This document shows, piece after piece, positions 57,573 to 64,000 of a stretch of DNA of 64,000 bases. The translations under genes and the position numbers were made by a program. Position 1 is the stretch's first letter. Every line of letters starts with the position of its first letter. Where the stretch lies: the NCBI GenBank assembly GCA_021030915.1, contig JAGEMR010000036.1, forward strand, positions 62,001 through 126,000. Reading direction: 5' to 3'. Below the pieces are notes generated by a model. The model ran no database searches. It had not been told where the DNA came from and was given only the letters and a program-made list of their open reading frames with translations. This DNA comes from Astrothelium macrocarpum (lineage: Eukaryota; Ascomycota; Dothideomycetes; Trypetheliales; Trypetheliaceae).

Positions 57573-57632
57573 TAGCGGCAAGCTGCTCCAGGCCTACTCA
57601 CTCACACCTACTAATTTACTTACCCATCCCAC

Positions 57633-58550
57633 ATGGCCACTAAACCACGGCCCCTCCTTCACTCAGCAATCCAATCCTCCTCCCTTCCCGGTCTCCAGTC
57701 CGCGCTCACATGCGCCGAAAATCAACTCTCTTCTACCTATCCGACCTTCCTCCGCCAGGCCCTTACTGCCACTGTCCGCGCCGGTTCCGTCCCTCTTACT
57801 GCTTACCTCCTCGACACCGCACACGCGCCTCTCTCTGACCTCACCCCTGGCGATATTAGTCTCCACCCTAGTATCGCGCTCTTCGAGACGCTCGTCACAC
57901 GCGGATTCGATATAAATACGACAGAGGCATCTAATGCGATTGGCAAGTCTGAGCGACTAATTGATCAGGTGATTGGAAACGAGGAGCTGGTGACGTGGTT
58001 ATTGGGGCATGGGTCGCGAGTGGATAGCGGAGACGCATTTGTAGAAGGGGACGGATATGAGGTCGAACCAAGGCCGGCGCCGTTGACGGAGAGCTGTGCA
58101 GCCAGAGGGAGCGTGGGGACGTTTAGACAGGTTCGGCAGAAGGGGGCGAGGGTTGGGAGGAGGACACTGCACAAGGCGGCGGAAAATGCTGCTGCGGCCG
58201 GGGCGTTTAATGATCGGCTTGTTAAGAGGGAAAACGAGCGTGGAATCGATGAACAGCAGAAACGGAAGAGAGAGATGAGGGAAGAGATGATACGTTTTCT
58301 GATTGAGGAGCAAGGCTTCAACATTAATCATCCAGATTCAAATATAGCAAGAGCGATGCATTGGGGTACGCCGATTAGTTATGCTGTGCAGAAACAGGAG
58401 GGCATAGGAGTGGTGAGGTATTTACTTGAATGGGGTGCGGATCCGAGCATTCAGAGCGCGGACGGGGTGGATGCATTTGGGAATGCAAAGGTGAGTGGCA
58501 GCGAAGAGATTATGAACGTGCTTGCGGAATGGCAGAATAGCCACAAATAG
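57633..58550 (+). CDS. Ankyrin-repeat protein
   Basis: Single exon, 305 residues beginning MATKPRPLLHSAIQSSSLPG. Repeat-like helices occur throughout: IALFETLVTRGFDINTTEA, ELVTWLLGHGSRVDSGDA, a basic charged insert, MIRFLIEEQGFNINHPDS and VVRYLLEWGADPSIQSADG, the last being a clear ankyrin unit. Ankyrin proteins are protein-binding scaffolds; the partner is unknown. The start codon lies only about 60 bp right of the element A fragment, so the promoter probably includes or lies within transposon sequence. Confidence 0.78.
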   Translation: MATKPRPLLHSAIQSSSLPGLQSALTCAENQLSSTYPTFLRQALTATVRAGSVPLTAYLLDTAHAPLSDLTPGDISLHPSIALFETLVTRGFDINTTEASNAIGKSERLIDQVIGNEELVTWLLGHGSRVDSGDAFVEGDGYEVEPRPAPLTESCAARGSVGTFRQVRQKGARVGRRTLHKAAENAAAAGAFNDRLVKRENERGIDEQQKRKREMREEMIRFLIEEQGFNINHPDSNIARAMHWGTPISYAVQKQEGIGVVRYLLEWGADPSIQSADGVDAFGNAKVSGSEEIMNVLAEWQNSHK

Positions 58551-59114
58551 AAGCCTCGTGTTTTTTGCCAACTTTCCTTCTCTCGATAAGCCTTTGGTGT
58601 CGAAGCGTGATTCCTGCGCTTCTTTGATCATTGCGGAATGCAGCGAAGAACAGGCTCGACTGACCCACGATGCTATTATCGCGACGGCTCTGGCAATCGA
58701 AGACGACAGCTGCTTGGTCAAAAAGCTGGTCTGTTCAGCTCTATTTAATCGAATTAGTCGATGATCAAGCAAATACGGAGTAGGTCTTCACGTCTTCAAC
58801 CCATCAGAACTCCTGGTTACGTTTCGCCAAATATCGTCATAGCCACCTTACCTCACCTCTTGGCCCCATCTCTGCAATTAGATCGCATCGATGTCCAGTC
58901 CACTTCATCCACAACATGGAGTGCATAATTAACTCTACAGCAATTTCTTATCTTTACCTGCACATGGAGCCAAACTTTCGACAAGTTTAAAGCACGGAAA
59001 TCTATTGGCCAGTAAAATTATGCAGTGCCATGTCTTTAGGAAGCTTTCAGTGCAAATGCAAAATAAATCTTAACAGGGTGCTATAATCATAAACTACCAC
59101 TATATCAACAAGAG
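58551..59114. other. Intergenic stretch
   Basis: About 560 bp between convergent genes. Open frames overlap on both strands without domain signal. Confidence 0.4.
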
Positions 59115-62100
59115 TCAAGTCGTCGCAGGCGCCGCGGAACTCGTACCCGTCGCCATGGCCATCAAATGCGGCAACGCAGCCTGGGCGCTACTCACGAGCT
59201 CTGGATCAGGGGCATTGCTACTCCCACCAGCATCACTACCGCTATCCCCATTCCCAGTCACGGCCAAATTTTCGCTCTCGACCCCAGTCGTGGATCCCGT
59301 TGATGGCAACTGATCATTCGCCACAGCCGATACCGCCTTGACCTGCGCCGCATGCGCATTCGACTTCGCACTCAGCAGCGCGTCGTCCGGCTCCGGCGGG
59401 CCATGCTGGCAAGCAAGCTCGCCAGCATCTTTACCTGGCGCCGGGCCCCCAGCGGAATGCACCGCGCGCTCCACACAACCGCCCTTGAAAAACGAGAGTC
59501 CAAAAACCGCCCACTGGGTATCGCGCTCTCGGCCGTCGAACTCGTCCTGACTGTCGGTGTGGAATTCCCAGCCCGACAGAATGCCGCACCCGTCCTCCTG
59601 CTTGTGAAGGCTGCTGCCGTCGCCGCCCGCCCAGCCATTGATGCCATACACCTGGAAGAGCGAGTCGCCAAAGCCGTCGTCGTCGAGGATCCAACACCCT
59701 GCGGAGGGGGTAGCGGCCGCGGCGGACCAGGACGCATCGGCGGAGAAGGAGGATGCGGAGGCGGACGAGGCGGATGCCACCGAGGCGACCGAGGCCGTAG
59801 AGGAGGCGTAGACGGAGGCGATTGAGGCGACAGTAGAAATGACGGCTGTCGAGCCAGCGCAGTATGGGTTTTCGTTGACAGCAAAGTTGTAGTAGGATGT
59901 GGAAGCACAGGAGATGACGAGGCCGTCGGACTGAGTAGTCGTAAAGGGTGTGATACTGGTGTTTGATGGGCTGGGTAGCGTGGTGTAGTCGCAGGGCTGG
60001 TAGCTGGTCTGACCGGAAGAGGATGGCAAGACGGGAAAGGTCTCTGTACTTCCATCGCACTGGCATCCATCGTTGCCAGGGCCGAGGTCCGGATCGGCAA
60101 TATGTATGCAGTGGACGGTTTGGGTGGGTGTTGGTGTACCGGTAGTGGGCGGCGAGGTGATGGTAGGGGAGGTTGTACCGGTTGCGCTGGCAGATCCAGG
60201 AGCAGAAGAGCTACAAACTCCGTCGCGCTTCTGCTTGTTCGCAGGACATGAGTCTCCACCTTTCTGGTCATCTGCGGCGGTCCATGTATGGTCCACATGG
60301 TCTTGCTCACGCCAGGCACGATAAATAGCCTGCTGCCCTTCTGGAGGTTGGTTTCCGTCCTCGTCTAGCTGGTTATTGTCGTACTCAATCATAACTTTAT
60401 AATATGCGGTATTTCTCCGCGAGGCTGCTTGGTCGTCATCCGTGGGTTTGAGATATCCACGGATATCTGGTACGATGCCAGCCCAAGGAGCACCATTTCC
60501 CACCAAAAATTCGAGGAGAGTATTGACCTTGTTCTGGTAGAGAAGGTTGCCACTAGTATCTCTGGGGGTTGATACAAGAATTTGGACGTTGTTTGTTCGG
60601 CTTAGAATTCCACCATTGCCCGCTAGGTCAGATGGTTTTGAGAATTGGGGAGCACCGTTCTGCATTGCGTTGATGATTCTGTCGTTCCACCGGGTGATGT
60701 CGTATTGATTTCTATCCATAAATCCGGGTTCCATAAAATGACTGGTCCATAGCCCTTGTTCGGAGATGATGGTAATTGAAGTGCATCTAGTGGGCATGTT
60801 AGCACTTATTTTCTCCGTTTACAATTTCCAAGCGATGGTGACAAAAGCCATGGTGCTTTCTTCGATCACTGACGTGCGGTGACTGGAGTTGGAGTTCACA
60901 AACAGAGACCCGACATGGAAGGGAGAAGCAGAACAAGGAGTTGATACACAGTGCTGACGCGTAAAAAGATTCGCAATTGACTCACCCTTGGATACCGCCC
61001 ACCCATCGAACAAGCGGTATATTTTTGAATTCAGCACTCAGAGAAACAGCGTCCTGTCTCGCAAAATTCCAATTGAGCTCTTGATTGTCCCCTTTGCTGT
61101 TGATTTGTTCCATAACGTACGAATCGAGCTCCCCTACCCAATTATCCAAGTCATCCAATGAGCGAACTCTAAGATCCTTGGAATCGAGTCTTCCTAGCCC
61201 ATTCACATCTCTCTTATCCATACATGACGCACACCCCGTTTCACAAACATAGCTACCAGAACTTGTCGATGTCGAGACCGTCGTGGTGGCATTACTAGCT
61301 TGCGCGTCACACGTGGTAATCGTTGCGCATGCTGCGGATGTGATTGTCTGTACTGCTGAACTGGAAGGGTTGTCCGAATAGAATGTGGTTGACAAGGAAA
61401 CAGTCTCCGTGCATTGCAAGACGGCAGAGCTAGTGCCAGTACATGACTTGGTATTAGATGTTGTTGTTTGAGAGCTTGTTGATTGTTGAGTTGTGGATGG
61501 CTGATTGTCTGAGTTTGTGGGCTTGTTTGTTTCGCTAGAGTCATTGCTATCGTCACCTCCTGATGACTCTGATCCTCCACCGCCAGAGCAGAATGGCCAG
61601 ATGCAAGGTAGCTTACCGCCTGGAGGAACAGGTACAGGTGGTAAACCTGGAGGTCCCCAGAAAACACCGCCTGGGCCAACAACTATAGGACCGATGAACG
61701 TGCTTGTATGGCCTTCCGGATCGGTTTCAATTGCAGTAGTAGAGACTGTCTCTGGTGCTGTAATTGTGGATAGATCTGAAAAGGTTTCTTTACTGTACGT
61801 AATAGCAGGTTCTCCGCTTACTGAGATTGTCGTCAATGTTTTTGATGGATCACTGAACGCGTCAGTGGCAGAAGAAATAGGTACGACGGTTGGAAAGGTG
61901 GTCGACCCAGGTAGTGCGGAGGTGCTCCCAGATCCAGAGCTAGCGGAGTTGGACGCAGTGCTTCCCGATCCAGTACTAGCTGGACTAGAGGCAGTGGTGA
62001 TAGTATTCGTCCCTGTCCCGGAATTGCCACCCGTTTTTGGATCGGTAGCGCCAGGGAGTGATCCATTGTTAGCACCGCTGGAAGAAGACAGCGTGCTGGC

Positions 62101-62838
62101 AACCGGCGCAGAGATAGTATTGCTGGTTGACGAGACCGAAGTAGTGTTTGAATTTGATGACGGAGGTGTTTGCGTGCTAACTATCTGTGTGGAAGAGGGC
62201 AGTGTGTTGATAACTGTCAGAGAGGTCGTGCTTCCATTCCCTGGAGAAGAAGATGTTTCTGAACCGATATTGGATGAGGAAAGGGTGTTGATACTCGTTG
62301 GTGAAGCCGTGTTTCCAGTCGTTGGAGGGGGAATAATTTGTGAAGTGCGGGTTAGATTCAAAGAAGAAGAAAATACTTGCGAGTTGGCGGTCGGTGGAAC
62401 ACTTGTGTACGAGTCAGTAGGAGCAGAGAGTGTAGCTTCAGTGGCAATTGTTGGAGGCGAGGCAGCATTGGCAGGACTCGAAGGAGCACCGCTGATGCCC
62501 AACAGCGAGGAAGGAAGGGCATACGGAGCATTATTTGGGATAGCTGGAGGTACCAGGCCAGATTCGATATCATCAGCCCATTCGTATCCCGAAGGATAGA
62601 TAGTCTCAGTGAACGCAGTAGGGTCTGATAAGGTGATTGTCGTAGCACTCTGAATTGTCCATAACGCAGTATCGCTCACTTGACTTGGAGTGAAAGTAAA
62701 CAGTGAAAAATTGCCAGTGGTAGCAGTAACCACAAGCGTATCGGTAGTAAGAGAAGGAGAGTTTTGGCGAGCGTGCAATGGAGATGCTTGAATGAAAGAC
62801 GGAAGAAACAGAAAGGCGGTAGCCCAACGGCACGCCAT
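59115..62838 (-). CDS. Large Ser/Thr-rich secreted or wall-associated protein
   Basis: Exons complement(60986..62838) and (59115..60786), giving 1174 residues. The ATG at 62838 gives a signal peptide (MACRWATAFLFLPSFIQASP); an upstream in-frame ATG at 62964 would mask it. About 380 residues of Ser/Thr-rich mucin-like sequence follow, then a Pro-rich GVFWGPPGLPPVPVPPGG. A conserved module spans the splice site: LVRWVGGIQG/CTSITIISEQGLWTSHFMEP and later NVQILVSTPRDTSG. A second Ser/Ala-rich part carries Cys. The module recurs in fungal secreted proteins of unknown function. Heavy O-glycosylation is likely. No GPI signal is evident. Confidence 0.8.
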
Positions 62839-63771
62839 CACGACAGAAGAAACGAAATACTTCGCGTCAAAAATCAGACTTACAGATGCAGAAGAACACA
62901 TTTCTATCTTATAAATATTGCGATGGGTCGCGTGCTCAGCTGAGTCTCTTATGTTGTGAAACATGCGAGCAGAGAATCAATAAACGCACCCCTGTTCTTG
63001 CATCCAAGGACCAATGACCTGAAGTCGGGAAATCAGTATCGGAAGGCTCCAGGATGGCTAGGCTGATTCCGCTTGTTTGGTAAATGAATGGGAGATACTG
63101 TCGATTCATTTTTGAGGCGATGCTGAGGCAGAGCAGATGAGATTCGTCAAATACCGCAACTCGTAAGGCTGTCACGTTGGTGGCTTCTTGTATTGCCTAT
63201 TTTGTTGAAGTTGTTGAACTGATTGATTAAATTTAGATTATATCCGTAGCGTTTGCCTTCTTAGATTTTCAAAGACTTACAGCCCCCGAGCACGTCGGAC
63301 CACTGGCGTTGAAGATCTTGAGAATCTGCCCTAGGAATGGTACCCAGTTCTCGTAAATCGAGTTGCAGTCCCAAAAGACTGAGGCTTGAGAAGTTTTGTT
63401 TCATTTTCTCACTCAGACAACCCATCGATAAATATGTAAAACAGAAGGCATTCTCCAAGATTCTCGCGACCCAATCGGATACTACGCCAGCGATGGGAGG
63501 CACCTGAGGGCTGTAAAGTACATAATATCGGACATTATAGGGATGCAGGCTTTAACTTAAACGCTGTAGATCTCTCGTTCACTGTTTCAGCCTTGCCAGC
63601 TTCAGCGCTTGGGTGCAACGTCAGTGGGCCACTTCCCCTGGCAGTAGCCCGCCCGGGCTCCGATGCAAGGAGTCGGGCTGGCAAGTCAACCCCCGAAATG
63701 GAGTATTAGACTACCTGTAACGACCGTAGATTTTCCACGCGTTCGCTGTCCCTTATCTTCAAAACTCTCAG
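62839..63771. other. Intergenic stretch with one possible gene fragment
   Basis: Upstream flank of the Ser/Thr-rich gene. On the minus strand 63503-63285 could be a first exon (MPPIAGVVSDWVARILENAF.., then SLSLLGLQLDLRELGTIP) ending in a GTAAGT donor. It faintly resembles N-terminal helical domains of fungal STAND proteins, but I cannot find the next exon. Confidence 0.25.
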
Positions 63772-63964
63772 ATCATAGAGTGCGTAAGATCAAAGAGTGT
63801 GTAAAATTAAAGAAAGTACAAAGACAGAGAGCGTACAAGATTAGAAAACGCGTAAAGGTCAGAAAATGTGTGAGTTCAGAGAATGCGTAAGGACAGAAAG
63901 CGCGTAAGGTGAAAAAGCGCGTAAAATCAGACCGTATGTAAACCAAAGAGTATGTAAAATGAAA
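63772..63964. repeat. Degenerate 17-bp tandem repeat
   Basis: About eleven imperfect copies of a purine-rich unit close to GAAAGCGCGTAAGATCA. The GCGTAA or GTGTAA core recurs about every 17 bp. The array may continue towards the window edge. Confidence 0.75.
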
Positions 63965-64000
63965 CTACGGAGGTGTATTTCAAAAGTTGCTGCCCACACC

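Noticed and set aside
59372..60319. 315-codon minus-strand frame
   Set aside because: Alternative frame inside the Ser/Thr-rich gene's second exon; no domain, and the other frame splices correctly.
61505..62599. 364-codon plus-strand frame
   Set aside because: Antisense shadow of the Ser/Thr-rich protein; Val/Glu/Pro bias mirrors the sense codons.
1..64000. tRNA, rRNA or CRISPR arrays
   Set aside because: Scanned by eye for tRNA B-box-like sequence and regular spacer arrays; nothing convincing. A covariance-model search would be needed to exclude tRNAs.

Overview
The window is nuclear DNA of a filamentous ascomycete (Pezizomycotina). Genes carry short GT..AG introns of about 48-150 bp and are spaced 0.3-2 kb apart on both strands. 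The gene set is typical of the group: PTH11-like receptor, HET gene, non-reducing polyketide synthase, RID-type DNA methyltransferase, SDA1 and SCS7. I cannot fix the class from sequence alone. About 24 genes or gene remnants are recognisable, several only after joining exons by hand.

Left third (1-25.4 kb): the tail of a PTH11/rhodopsin-type membrane protein; a HET-domain pseudogene with six in-frame stops, three at expected Trp positions; a DUF1275 membrane protein; a secreted bicupin oxalate decarboxylase convergent with a sugar transporter; an SDR epimerase; a Mn-type CDF metal transporter; SDA1 (four exons, one of 36 nt); a ferric reductase; a candidate small secreted protein; a ULD-domain/zinc-ribbon protein of the NACHT-NTPase-like type; and a secreted SMP-30/gluconolactonase.

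Middle (25.4-44 kb): an AIM9-like kinase pseudogene, then a 2197-residue polyketide synthase (KS-AT-PT-ACP-CMeT-TE) without the usual N-terminal SAT domain. About 0.7 kb upstream of it lies an extremely AT-rich 2.17-kb transposon (element A) with GC-rich terminal inverted repeats and TA target duplications. Beyond it are an EEP-family endonuclease, a RID/Masc1-type cytosine methyltransferase with an in-frame TGA, and a PHD-finger protein.

Right third (44-64 kb): sphingolipid fatty-acid 2-hydroxylase SCS7, an MFS transporter, an NTF2-like protein, a delta-12-type desaturase, a decayed pogo/Fot1-like transposon (element B) joined to a second copy of element A's right end, an ankyrin-type gene starting about 60 bp after that junction, a very large Ser/Thr-rich secreted protein, and a degenerate 17-bp tandem repeat at the edge.

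The main theme is genome defence and its traces. A RID-like methyltransferase, the family required for repeat-induced point mutation (RIP), shares the window with two AT-saturated transposons, a transition-only difference between two copies of one element, and a HET pseudogene whose tryptophan codons became stops. The methyltransferase itself appears to carry a nonsense codon or to need an alternative splice acceptor.
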